Origin: Spirogloea muscicola
Taxonomy: Eukaryota; Streptophyta; Zygnematophyceae; Spirogloeales; Spirogloeaceae
Assembly: GCA_009602725.1 (NCBI GenBank)
Contig: WELB01000171.1
Span: 136,643-200,642 of the forward strand
Reading direction: 5' to 3'
DNA length: 64,000 nucleotides
A program made the position numbers and the translations under genes. The notes below the pieces were generated by a model that did no database searches, was not told where the DNA came from, and saw only the letters and a program-made list of their open reading frames with translations. Shown here one piece after another: positions 31,136 to 42,490 of the stretch. How positions within the stretch are numbered: position 1 is the stretch's first letter; the number at the start of each line of letters is the position of its first letter.

Positions 31136-31760
31136 ATCCTCAGGGAAAGAAGCTTTCGGAAGGAACGATTCTTCCAGTAGAGGGCGATGGCTGTGATTGG
31201 CCAGCCCAGGAAAGCATGGACGAACAGCTTTGGGTAAGCGCTTGTTGGCCCCTTCGGATTTTGTCTATTTCGTATGGGCTCACGATTCAAAGCCCTCGCC
31301 CCATTTGGGAGAGCCGCTTTCTTTCTCTATTTCTTGCTTGACAGGCCAGCAGCATAAGTAAAAGAAGTGGCATTCCCAATAGGGGCGAGGGCTGTGAAAA
31401 GCCAGCCCGAAAAGAGTCGACAAAAGAGAGCTCTTCCAACGGCGGCGAGGGCTTGTGACAGAGAAGTGCGCGCCCATGTGCCAGAAGGAACTGTCCCAAG
31501 ACAACAAGTGGCACTCCCAATGGGGGCAAGGGCTGTGAAAAGAAGAAGTGGCTCTCCCAATGGGGGCAAGGGCTGTGAGAAGCCAGCCCGAAAAGAATTG
31601 ACAAGGTTCGAAGGGGCCAAATTACGAAAAGCCAGCCCGAAAAAGAATTGACAAAGGTTCGAAGGGGCCAAATGATGGAGGGGCCTAACGCTAAGCAGCT
31701 AGTAAGGGGCCTGAAGAGGCTATGTCAAAACGGATGGACCACTCAGTAGTTACGAGTGAG
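31136..31760 (-). mobile_element. Cluster of LINE subfamily B tails
   Basis: Minus-strand B tails lie at about 31370-31425, 31500-31535 (partial), 31545-31625 and 31625-31760. The last runs from the hairpin to the region after the stop codon (GGATGGACCACTCAGTAGTT on plus). Two of them abut without spacer near 31625. Confidence 0.7.
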
Positions 31761-31848
31761 GAGCCAAAAGGCTTGTGAGAAGCCGGCCCCAAAAGTTGGA
31801 CAAGTACTGTAATGGGAGAAAGTATATGACCAGGAGTCGTCGGTAGAA

Positions 31849-34800
31849 GTGCCCTGCTCCGAGGCAGGCCCCGACCCAGCCGCGGTGGGCGGGCCATCCG
31901 AGAATCCCAGCCCGCGGCAAGCTCCTCGTGCCAAACGGTGCCGCAATTCGGGATATAACCCAGAGAGCGTCGTCCTGGTCCGGGATGCCGCCGGCCCGGC
32001 GCCGAGCAAGCCCCCTCGAGTCCCATCGAGTACGGGCATCGGGGGGCCCTTTGCCAACGGGCCGCCAAGGCAGTTGTCAGCTTCGGCCCCGCACAATCCG
32101 CACTCCCCGCCGCCGCCGCCGGGAGCGGCGGCGATGCGNCGGTGCCGGCGCCGTCGGAGGCGGAGGAGGCGCGGCGGCCGCGGCCGCCGGCCGGCGGCCG
32201 GTTGCCTTGCGCCGCACCTCCCGTCGCCGCCGCCTGATCACCGCCATCTTCACCGCTGCATGGCTGGCCTTGTTGCTCACCTGGAGCTTCTCGCGCGGCG
32301 CCCTCTTGTGGTGGTTTGGAGATGGAGAGCTGGACGTAGGTCACGCGGCCTTGTCCCCCGGCCATGCTACTGTGCTGCACAGCTAAGACTGGTGCATAAA
32401 TCTGGACGAACCGATCAACGTATCTTGATCGCGGCGAGAACGTGCGCCTTATCTTCCGATGCTGGCTTGGTGCAGGCTGGGATCCAGCCAATGTACCCGC
32501 GGCTGCTGGAGAGCTGCATCGCTGCGGTAAGGCTTGCACAGACACCTCAGATGTAAGCTGGCTGTTGCCAGCTTGTAGTATGCAAAGTCAGCCCCGTATG
32601 CATGCATGTCAAGGTCCCACGAGCAGCGGGCTTGTGCCCGCCGGGAGTTCAGCAGCTCTGTGATTGCATCAATGTTGTCTGGGAAGAAAATTGCTTGGTA
32701 GAGGTCCTGCATGAAGTATAGAAGCTTGGTGATGACACCATTTCTGCCTGCAGAACAATTCGGTGCAAACGCCACTGGACCTGTGGAGCAACCGAGCTGG
32801 CGATGCCTGGGAGCCCTGCGTGGAGCCTAGCTGGGCATATCGCTGTACAGTCCTGCAGCCATACACTGAGGACAATTAACAGGCAGAACAGTTTGAACAG
32901 TCTGCTAATGGCAGATTGTGAGCAGTGAAGTTGCAAAGGTGGCTGCTTGGTTCCTATCACAACCTCAATAGTTGACAAGCACTACCTGTGATACTACCTG
33001 TTGCAGCTCAAGCACTGGGGTCCCGGGGTCATCTCCAGGTCTTTCTGGAGGGAGGCCTGAATCAGCAGCGCATTGGGGTATTGCCTCTCTTGCTGAGTCC
33101 AAAGCCTCAGCTTAAAGGGTACTACTTCCAGAATGAGCAGTTGCAGTGCCCATGTTGCCCAAGTTGCAGCATGGTGGCATCACATCTGCTTATACAGTAG
33201 ACTACTGAGTGTGATCGATGTACTCTGCAGATTTGTAACGCAGTAGCTGTAGCACGGCTGCTCAATGCCACGCTGCTGCTGCCGGAGCTTGACACCAACC
33301 CTGTCTGGCAGGACTCCAGGTCAGTTTTTGATGTGTGCGTGCTTCACAGCAGGTCTGCAGCACACATGGGTGTCCACCTACGACATAAGGCACCACATAT
33401 TACAGAGGCAGCCTATAGACAAGGACCCTTGCAATGCATGTTAAGTAGTATGCAGAAGCTGAGCAGATTTATAGTGATCTCTGGGATGCTCCTGACCACT
33501 TTGATATGTCGTGTAGGATTATAAGTTCTTCTGATTGTAGCTAGATTTGTTGACCTCGTGATGTGGCAGTTCTTTTGAGGACATTTTTGACGTAGACCAC
33601 TTCATACAGACTTTGAAGCAGGATGTGCGAGTTGTGCGAGAGCTGCCAGAGGAGTTGAGGTGGAGCACACGAGCACATTACCAGGAGGGAATCAGGCCCA
33701 CCCGTGTGAAAAATGCGCCTGGTCATGCCCAGCCAGTATGGTACTTCGAGAATGTGCTTCCCCTCCTTGACAAGTAAGTCCTTACATGCCGTTGGCAGAA
33801 AACACTGGAAAGTTGTCGTTACCATGAAAGCGAGCATCCAATTCCAAAATGCCAAATGGTGGAACACAGCCTTCACACATACTTTGCCTAGCAGGTTAGC
33901 AAAGTGAGGGGACATGGCCTGGCGGTTTGAGCTGATGTATTCACGTGCCTTGTCCTGCAGCTACAAGATAGCTGCCATTTCTCCATTTGCCCATCGTTTG
34001 ACCTTCGACAACCTTCCACTGGATATCCAGCAGTTGAGATGCCGCACAAATTATGAAGCCCTGCGCTTTGTGCCTGCTCTCCGCTCCCTTGGAAAGGCGT
34101 TAGTGCACCGCATGCGGACCCAGAGACCTCCTCAATCACTGTCACTTTCAGCTGTAGAGAGAAGCGAAAGCCTGGACGCAAGTGAAGTCGATCTGACACA
34201 AAGCCGAATAGCTTGGGAAGGAGGGAGCAGGGCCCTTGGCAGCATAGAGGAGAAATTTCTTGCCCTGCACCTGCGATTCGACAAGGTTTTCTTTGACCTC
34301 CTTACAATCATCTCATGCGTATATCTATATGACTATCTGATGGGAGGACAAAAGTAGCCTGCTACAGGATGCCCAGAATGGGCGCCTACCTCTTGTTCAG
34401 CATCTGTGCTCTGGATGCAGACATCTAAAGTAGGGCTGCAAGTTGAATACAGGATATGGTTGCATACTCTGGGTGTGATTACGGTGGAGGCCGTGCAGAA
34501 GAAAGGGCCCTGGCAAGGTATCGTGATTTCTTATGGCAAGACAGGGCTGATAGGATACAGCAGTCTCCAGTGGAACTGCGAAAATCCGGCAAATGCCCCC
34601 TTACTCCAGAGGAAGTTGGCCTTCTACTTGCAGCTCTTGGATTCCCGAATACGACAAGGCTGTATTTAGCTTCTCACAAGGTAAGGTACTTGTAGTTGTA
34701 CTTTCACTTAGTCATTGGCGTGGAGCCGTGTTCTCTGTCTGCCCTTGGAGTGATTGAAAGGGTCAGAGCAGTCTGCCGATGTGGGGCGAGTGTGACTTTC

Positions 34801-35608
34801 TGGCTTTCAAAACATTCTCCTACAACATGCACTTAGCCAGCTACTATTAGTCAGAGACTTTCTCAAGTGCAATTGCATATCATTTCATGCCAAGCAGGTC
34901 TTTGGTGGAGAAGCGCGAATGGCACCTCTACGGCGGCTTTTTCCTTTCATGCAGGACAAGTGGTCATTAGCCACAGCTGAAGAGTTGCGCCCCTTTGAGA
35001 GGCACAGCTCATTATTGGCCGCTCTTGATTACTATGTTTGCCTGCGGAGCAATGCTCTTGTCTCTGCTTCTGCTGGCAACATGCACAATGTCCTGGTATG
35101 AGACAACTCCCTGATGGCCTTGTTTGGCTTCCCTTGAGTATCCTGGAAAGTCATACCACCTTTGTTTCTTACACAGGCTTGGCTGACCTTGTAGCCCCTT
35201 GGATCAACTTGGCCAACCCAATATCAGTATCAGGTCTAACCAAGGCGTGGTAAACGCTGTGGATGTTATAGGAGACTACTTGGCATTCGTATTTGATTAA
35301 GAATGCTGCACGGGGCCTCAGACATGCGAAGGCCTCTCTAATTGCTACACCCAGCTGATTGTCCTCCTGATGGAATGCAGGCTGGAGAGCGGGCATACCG
35401 GGGGGGCCGGAAGACCATCCAGCCCAATACGCCGCTGCTGGCGCGGCTGCTTTCCAATAGCAGCATGCAGTGGCCCGAGTTCCGGAAGAAGATCCGAGGG
35501 GGCCACAAGAACAGGCTGGGCCAAATTCGACGCAGGAAGCCGGGACAGTCAATTTATGCATACCCAGCGCCAGACTGCCTGTGCGAACAGACTGCTGAGG
35601 ACTCCTGA
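31849..35608 (+). CDS. Plant-type O-fucosyltransferase family protein
   Basis: A Golgi type II glycosyltransferase-like protein of the plant O-fucosyltransferase family (PF10250). The N-terminus (31849 or later, to ~32360) has a basic stretch then a membrane anchor (LITAIFTAAWLALLLTWSFS) and contains an N at 32139. Later exons: 32754-32849 (LWSNRAGDAWEPC), about 33008-33077 (GHLQVFLEGGLNQQRIG), 33231-33319 (AVARLLNATLLLPELDTN), 33570-33773 (FEDIFDVDHFIQTLKQDV), 33961-34285 (KIAAISPFAHRLTFDNLP), 34453-34680 (CPLTPEEVGLLLAALGF), 34898-35095 (MAPLRRLFPFM, HSSLLAALDYYVCLRSNAL) and 35381-35608 (GGRKTIQPN, TGA). The GGLNQQRIG and the NAxxVARLLNATLLLPELD blocks are donor-site signatures of the family. 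It transfers fucose-type sugars; the acceptor is unknown. The first exons and the total length are uncertain. Confidence 0.85.
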
Positions 35609-36272
35609 GCACAATGTGCCTCTGGGTTCGCTCACTTAGATGTTGTCGGGCTTTTGCCCCTTGTGAATTCCTAGTTGTAATGATAATCTTACTTGCTGGG
35701 GGCGTAAGCACCCCTGCAAATTGAGAAATCCTGTAGCATCTGCCTGGTGCTACATTTTAGCTCCTTGCAGAGTATGACCTGTGAGAAGATTGCTTGGAGC
35801 TCATGATCTGGAAGGTGACTGCATCCTCTTCAGGCACTTGGACCATTGTTGCTATACTCCAGATGGCACCATCAGCATACAAGCACGAATATGTGTTCAA
35901 GCTGCGAGCTCTTTCGTGATGGCAAAAATCAATCAGTCACTGCAACAAGTAGTTGCTGTCATCTTGTAGGGTGGCGCCCTCACATTGCCAGCCACCGATC
36001 TTACAAGTCACCACGGGGTGGTGAGGACTGCATGTGCCTGCAAGGCAAAAATGGCAACCCACCGGCAGCCACGGCAAACCCTGGCACTTGAGCTTGCCAT
36101 GGTTTGCTTGACTTGCACTGCATGACTTGCACTCGAGAATTTCTCACACAAGCAGTGCTCATTGTGTGCACGATCATGGTGCAGAGCTTGTCATGTCCAC
36201 GCTGTTGTGCAGTAGACGACAGGCTACTACATGCCCACCATCAGTGGCTTAATGAGCCATCGGGCAGCCATG
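35609..36272. other. Intergenic between O-fucosyltransferase and NAD+ carrier
   Basis: Two opposing stop codons border it. No gene or repeat is recognised, although short frames exist. Confidence 0.45.
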
Positions 36273-39121
36273 TCATCTGCTGACTCTCGAGAAAGCAAAG
36301 GGTGCCGGCTGTACATGAGCAGAAAGCTCAGAGTCTGGAGGCGAGAAGGAGGACGGCGACGTGGAGACACTGTGGCTCTTGACTGAGGAACCGCCAAGGC
36401 CAGTGCTCGGCTGCCCCTCCGTGACCCCTGGATCGGGGGCTGCTTTGGAGGGCGAGGCAGGCGCTGGCAGCGGCTGCAACACCAGCTGCCGCTGCGAGCT
36501 CGGCGGGAAATGGGATTGCAGCTGCCGCAGGATCATCTCGAAGCTCGTGAAGGTGATGACGGCCGCCGGCGTTGTGCGCAGCAGGTTTGTGACACAGCCT
36601 CGGTAGAAGCCAGCCACCCCCTCCTCCACGGCAATCTGTCAAAGACGCCACAGAGCTGAAGATGGTCGGATCTGAAGATGCTCCAAGATCCTCAACTCAA
36701 CAAACTCTGGCTAATAGGAATCCCCAGTTCATTGTTCAGGTCCTAATGTTTGACATGCAAGGCAAACTGAGGCTCAAGAAGCATAATGCATGGTGCCTGC
36801 CTTCTTCACGCAGTCGACGACACCCTTGTAGCGCGGCGGGTTGCTAGCGGAGCCCTTGCCCTGTTCCTGCAGTCTTGACCTTACGACCTGGACAAAATAC
36901 ACGAGCACTTGCAGTGCTTGAGAATCAAATGATCGGAGCTTTTCATACAGCAATTGGGCCAAAGGCAGCAAACTTAAGGACATATTCACCTCGTGGGGGT
37001 ATGTAAGCGTCGATGCAATAACTTTGGAAATGGAGGACGCCAGTGCCAGATTGCCCGGCCTGAGTTTATCTACGGTTGTGTTGTCTGCGTGCAATGCAGA
37101 AAATTGCATCGCAAAAGCTTATCTTCAAGTTTGCAGCAAATGCCAGGATCTTTAGACAATGAGATGCAGTCTCATCAACGACACTTATGAATGTAGAATA
37201 AGACCAAATGAATCAAACCTTTAGTATATTACAAAAGTAAGAGGTCAAAAGGCATTTGTGGTTATGGCTTGTAGGTGAGATACTGTCCTACTAAGACTTC
37301 CTAGGTCATGCTATAATAAGATCACCTCGTTCAGCCAGAGACTCCTTCAGCATCTCGTACATAGGGAACTGAATAGCCACATGGCTGATGCCAGCGAGCG
37401 CTGGTACTAAACCACTGCAACGCAAAGGAGGCCAATTGATGTCGTTCTGGTGACTACAGAACCTCAAGATTGCAGTGCTACTCAAACTACTCATACATTA
37501 TAGATGAAGCTACCCGTCTCGTGAGCCCACAAGCTCCCAAAGGCACTCATAGTTTCAGACCAACAATCAAATCAGTAAGAGCCTCACAGCATGCCAGGCA
37601 CTCAAGTGACAAGCTCTGAGAAGATTGTCACACAATAGGAAAGGATGCAAACAGTGTCTGCATCTCTGAGGGCATGTGATCTGTCAGGTGCTCTCTTTGC
37701 TCATTATGCAGTTACCTGTACAGCCCTCTGAGCCCTTCTTCTCTGGTTATGCGCACTAGCGCTGAGAAGGTGCCAGTGTAGGGGATGAGGCCAGGTCGGA
37801 GCTGCTGCGTCTGGTCAAGCCAGAAAGGAGCAATACATAAGCCCCTCAGCATCCATGCTCAGCACATAGCACAACTCAGGATGAAGTTGTCCCTGTGTGT
37901 CTGCCGTGCTGAAAACAAGATGATTCTCCCCCTTCTAAGTGAAGATCAGTGACCTGGAGGCGCGTCTTGACCACCCAGAGCGGGTTGGTGGCAATGATCG
38001 TAGCGGCCCCTGCGCCGGCAGCGGAGCACACATTGGCCACGAGGGACACCCTGTGGTTGATGGGCCCTGCCGCCTGCAGCTGCTTTGAGCCTGCCCACAG
38101 CCAGGCCCAGCCCACCGCTTAGAGAAGCTAATATCATGTTTTCAAGGGTGCACTTCATGACGCTGGTTCATGGTGGCCTGCCTCACCAAGAAATATGCTG
38201 CTGCAAGCTCTTCACACTGCAGGAGGAAGAACAATTTATCTGTGTTGTTGCCTGCAGCATGTCACTCTGCTTAGAATATGCAGAGCCAGCAAGGGAGCCA
38301 TGGGCTTCACTGTGTTGGTTGTTAATGAGGTGCATTTACCTTCTTTTGAGCTGTGCGCTTGCTCAGAGTGCAGCAGCTGCTTGAGCTGCTCATAGACTGT
38401 AAAATACACCTGACACGAGGGCAACAATGACGACAATGTGGGCCGTGCTCTAACTTCTGCCTGAACATTCAGGCTTAACTCCAACAAGATGTTTTCAAGT
38501 GGAGACATGTCTGACATGAATCAAATGTCTACCTTCTTCTTGTCAAACTAATCTGCGAGTGCAAGGCATGGCGTCGCTTACTGCCCAATTGGGGAGGAGT
38601 GCCACCATGGTTGGCGAAAGGCCGCGGTAGAGGCCGCGGACGCCCTCGGTACGGAAGATGTTCACCAAGCTGCTGGTGATCACGCCACCTGGCAATGCGT
38701 CCCCATGCTGACGTATAAGGTCAGGTCAGGTCAGATGGCAGCTCAGGCTTAGGCCAAGCAAAGCAAGCCACAGTCTGCTGGTCAGTGCTGCGAGTCCTCC
38801 GCGGCTGCCGCGTCACTGGCCAGCAGACGAGGGACAGCCAACTATCGAGAGAGATACAAAGGTGCCTCGGTGGATGGGTTGGACCAGCGGCAGTGCATAG
38901 CAGAACAGCAGCCTACGGGTCTGCTGCATTGGCAGCCTGTGCCATGGTCGTGCGCTCGTGGGTCTGCCGGGATGGCAGCCTGCCCATGGCTGTGCGAGCA
39001 CGGGGGCCAGCTGCTTGCCTTTTTTGATGGCGCCGTCCTTGGGCAGGCGCTGCACCTGCAGCCGCGTCTTCACGACATCCAGCGGGCACACGAACGTCGC
39101 CGCAATCGCCCCTGCCCACAT
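36273..39121 (-). CDS. NDT: Mitochondrial-carrier family protein, NDT-type NAD+ transporter
   Basis: About nine minus-strand exons together spell a full three-repeat carrier. Blocks in order: [20 protein letters not shown] (39115 region), [20 protein letters not shown] and [14 protein letters not shown] (38690-38590), [13 protein letters not shown] (38400-38360), [20 protein letters not shown] (38030-37970), [19 protein letters not shown] (37790-37715), [20 protein letters not shown] (37420-37350), [20 protein letters not shown] (37060-36995), [10 protein letters not shown]...[10 protein letters not shown] (36880-36800) and [20 protein letters not shown] (36610-36540). The three P-x-D/H/N-x-x-(K/R) signatures are present: PLDVVK, PLWVVK, PHEVVR. 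This matches plant NDT1/NDT2, which exchange NAD+ for ADP or AMP into chloroplasts or mitochondria. The very N-terminus is not identified; the C-terminal tail is long and Ser/Pro-rich. Confidence 0.85.
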
Positions 39122-39659
39122 CAGAGGGGCAGCGGCGCAGCGGGGTCAGGACACGGCCGTGGCGGCCGAGAGGATGAGGCAGAGACGGAGAAGCCCGAGC
39201 AGCCCGCGGCTGCCACGGCGCCCCAACACTGCCATCCGAGTCAGAGCGCAGGGCTAGGCGGCTGCGGCCGGCGGCGCTGCCCCTAGGAATGGATGCCAAG
39301 CACCATGGACTAAGCCGCAGGCGATTTGCAGCTGGACGTGGCTCGCGGGCCAGCTGCAGCGCCTTGGCCCGCCGCTGCCGTGACCGGCGCCGGGGCTGAA
39401 GCCGGCCCACTCTTTGTACCAGCAGCCGGTCGCTGGAGGAGATGGGAGCACTGGAGGAGGAGACGGAGGCGGAGGCGGAGCTGGGAGAGCGGGAGCTGCA
39501 TGGCGTGCCGCACCTGCTCCGGCGCCGGCGCTGGCGTTGAAGAGCTTGTGGCGCTGCTCGTCCGGCAGCCCCTCCAGCCATCGCACGATCATGCTGGCCG
39601 GCGGCCGCCGCCGCCGCCGCCTCAGGCGCCGCCGCCGCGGCGAGCCGCGCCGCCGGCGG
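39122..39659. other. GC-rich region upstream of the carrier
   Basis: It should contain the first exon and promoter of the minus-strand carrier. Many overlapping open frames result from composition alone, and I cannot choose a start. Confidence 0.4.
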
Positions 39660-39780
39660 CCGCTGTGCAGTCGCCGCGGTGGCTCTTCTGCCAGATGTGC
39701 CGCGACCCGCTGGAGGTCGCCGGCGTCGACGCCCTCGTGGACAAGTACGGCGGCGGNCGAGGCGCGGGCCGCGGCGGCGG
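39660..39780 (+). CDS. ATG6: Orphan ATG6/Beclin-1 N-terminal exon
   Basis: The plus strand reads PRWLFCQMCRDPLEVAGVDA followed by LVDKYGG up to an N at 39757. Plant ATG6 proteins begin with W-V-C-Q-x-C...L-x-(I/V)-V-G-V-D-S-Y-A-x-K-F, the N-terminal CxxC segment of Beclin. The match covers about 25 residues and includes the CxxC and G-V-D. No later ATG6 exon (coiled coil, BARA domain) is seen downstream before CWC25 starts at 40190. Either the rest was lost, or the region is misassembled at the N. ATG6 is the phosphatidylinositol-3-kinase complex subunit that starts autophagy. A chance match is possible for so short a block. Confidence 0.4.
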
Positions 39781-40189
39781 CGGCGCGCTGGGGGCTACGC
39801 CGCCATAGCCGCTCGGGGGGCAGCTGAGCCGGGGAGTCGGGCCTGCTAATGGTCACTGCTAATGGAGATACTTGCGGCTGTTACTTAGCCGCGATAACCG
39901 AGGCTGTTAGGGCCGCCCCCGCGCAGTCACAATCGCCACGTGGCGGCTTAGCCGCGACGACGTGGACTCGCACGTGACCTGTCGCTAATGGCCGCCACTA
40001 AGAGAATGCTAGAGGCGCTAATGAGCGCCGACGACTCTCCTGATCGTAATTGAGTTACTAGACCACACCTTGCCCGTCCCCTCCCCAACCTCCACGCCCA
40101 GCCGCGCAGCCGCCGCCGCCGCCGCCGCGTCTGCCGCCGCCGCCGCCTTCACCGCCGCCGCCGGCGGCGGCGGCGGCGGCCTGGGCGCC
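39781..40189. other. Upstream region of CWC25
   Basis: It contains short repeated words such as GCTAATGG and TTAGCCGCGA (39840-40020), then a CCG-rich 5' leader. No coding similarity. Confidence 0.45.
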
Positions 40190-42322
40190 ATGTCGGCGCT
40201 CAAGTTCCTCAACAAGAAGGGCTGGCACACCGGCTCACTGCACAACGTCGAGCGGGTGAGGCTCCCACCAGGCGCTCGCCGGCTCGCCGCAGCCTCCGCC
40301 GTCGCCGCCTTGCGCACTGCCGCCGCCGTTCCACTGCAGCTCTCTCAATCCCGCCGCCACCGCCCTTAGCTGCTGGTGCCGCCGGCGGGGCGTGCAGGTA
40401 TGGAAGGCGGAGCAGAAGCGCGACGCGGAGCAGAAAAAGCTGGAGGAGCTGCAGAAGCAGATCGTGGAGGAGCGCCAGGCGCAGGAGCTTCGTGCGCTGC
40501 AGGAGCAGGCCGGCATCGTTCCGTGAGCACACCGGGCCCTCCACCCCTAGCCGCTGGCAATAGCCTTCTGCCGCAGGACTTGCTGCTGTACGCTCGCGGC
40601 CTCTCTGGCTGCCACGAGGGCGGGGGCGACCGTCGAGCTCAAGGGGGACTGGGAAAAAGTATCAGATCATCCTATAAAGCTCTGACGGGATTTGAACTCG
40701 TGTCTGAGCCATGAAACTGGCGGCGGCGTTGGTCATGCAGGCGGCAGGAGCGCTTGGAGTTCCTGTACGACAGCGGGCTGGGTGTCGGCAAGGGGTCCTC
40801 GGCGGCCGAGGAGCACCTGCTGGGCAAGCCGCTGGCGGACGACCGGCAGGGGGACGCGGACGCCGCTGCGGCCGCCGCTCCGTGGGCGGTGGCAAAGGGC
40901 GGCTGCGACGGCCCCGGCGCGCCCCCGCCGGAGAAGAAGCCGTCTGCCAATGACGCGTGGCGCAAGCTGCACTCGGACCCGCTGCTGCTCATCCGGCAGC
41001 AGGAGCAGGCTGCGCTGGCGCACATCCGCAGCAACCCCGTCAAGATGGACGCGATCAAGAAGCAGGTGCATGTCGCAGCCCTGGGCGTCGCTCCCTCTCG
41101 CTGCAGCCTTGCCAACCTTGGGCGCAGCGATGCTGGGCCGCCGGCGTTCTCTGACAAGGGCGCGCGTGGCTTGCTTCGTCCTGGCCTGGCTCAGGTGGAA
41201 GCTGAGAAGAAGAAGCGCAAGGAGGAGCGGAGAGCCGCCAAAGCGGAGCGCAAGCGCCTCCGCAGGGAAGAGCGGTTGCAGCGCAAGAAGGTGGCGGGCT
41301 CGCAGCCAGGTGACAGCGGGCACAGCAATGGCTCGTCTGGCATGGACAGCCCGGAGGCAAACAGGGGCGCTGGTGTTGAACGCAGGCAGCAGAAGGCAGG
41401 GCATGCCTACGATGGCGAGCTGGCAGGCGAGGAGCGCGGGTGGAATCGGAATGACGGGCGCAGCGTCCATGCAGTTGGACGTGATGGGAGGTCACATGAC
41501 AGGGCGTGGGAAAGGGAGAGGGAGATGGAGGTAGAGGGAGAGAGGGACAGGGAAAGGAGGGAGAGGAAGAGGCATGATGACAAGGGGAGGGTAAGAGAGA
41601 GCGAGGGCAGGACGGGGAGGAGTAGAGAGAGGGCTGAGGAGAGTAAGACAGAGAGGGAAGGCGGGAGAGCAGCAGATTCAAAGAGGGAGAGAGAAAGGGA
41701 GAGAGAGGGAAGGGGCGGAGAGAGAAGGGCAGACACCGAGCGGTTGCGGCTCCAGCCAGGTGCTGCAGATCTGGGCACCGACAGACGTAGCGCCGTGACG
41801 GAGCGTCGCGGAGACGCGCAAGATGAGGAGCCAGAGGCCAGGAGCACCGGCATTGATGGGCAGGAGCTTCACAATGGGTCTCGGGACGGGCCGAAGTACG
41901 GCCTCGACATGGCGCGCGGGGCCCTGTTGCAGAGCCCTGCTCCCCCTGCCAGGCAAGGCTTTCGACTGAAGGACATGGAGCCAGCTCCGCCAAAGTTACC
42001 AGCGCCAGCACCTCCGCGCGTGCGGCACCAGGTCGGGCAGCTCTCTGAGGAGGAGAAGGCTGCGCAGCTGGCAGCCATGCGGGAAGATGCGGAGGTGCAT
42101 GAAGAGCAGAGGTGGGAGCGCCTCAAGCGGGCACGGGAGCGGGACGCTGCCGAGGACGCACGCAGCGCCCGGGAGCCCGCAGCGCGAACCTTCATTGATG
42201 CCGCGAATCGTGCAGTGTACGGTGCTGGGAAAGGCGGCAGCACCTCGATTGAGGAGAGCCTTAGGCGGCGTGCACACTTCCGCGACCGGGGCGGCTTTGA
42301 CAAGACCGCCTTCCGGCGCTGA
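40190..42322 (+). CDS. CWC25: Pre-mRNA splicing factor CWC25
   Basis: Four exons fit in phase: 40190-40255, 40398-40522, 40741-41065, 41195-42322 (TGA), giving 547 residues. The start MSALKFLNKKGWHTGSLHNV is the conserved beginning of the family (CIR/CWC25 N-domain). VWKAEQKRDAEQKKLEELQK, then PRQERLEFLYDSG and WRKLHSDPLLLIRQQEQAAL follow. The second half is a long Arg/Glu/Asp/Lys-rich tract with RE/RD/RS repeats. The C-terminus HFRDRGGFDKTAFRR is conserved. CWC25 joins the spliceosome and promotes the first transesterification. The last intron (41066-41194, 129 bp) is a multiple of three with no stop, so it can be retained without breaking the frame. Confidence 0.93.
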
Positions 42323-42490
42323 TGCAGCCGCATCAAGCCATACTGATATAAGACCCATTACGCAACTCTTCTTGGTCATGAGTTGGTTACTGGAGGTGCA
42401 TGATAGTAAGGCGTGAACGTATCCTGACATATTCTGGCGTATGATCACTTATCTGCAAGAGCAGCATCGTCTTTGGCGGTCTCTTTCCCC
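42323..42490. other. Short convergent intergenic gap
   Basis: 168 bp separate the opposing stop codons of CWC25 and the membrane protein. The two 3' UTRs must overlap or be very short. Confidence 0.6.

Noticed and set aside
40660-40720. tRNA-like T-arm on the minus strand (GAGTTCAAATCCCGTC)
   Set aside because: No matching acceptor stem, D-arm or anticodon arm is found at the right distance, and it lies in a CWC25 intron.
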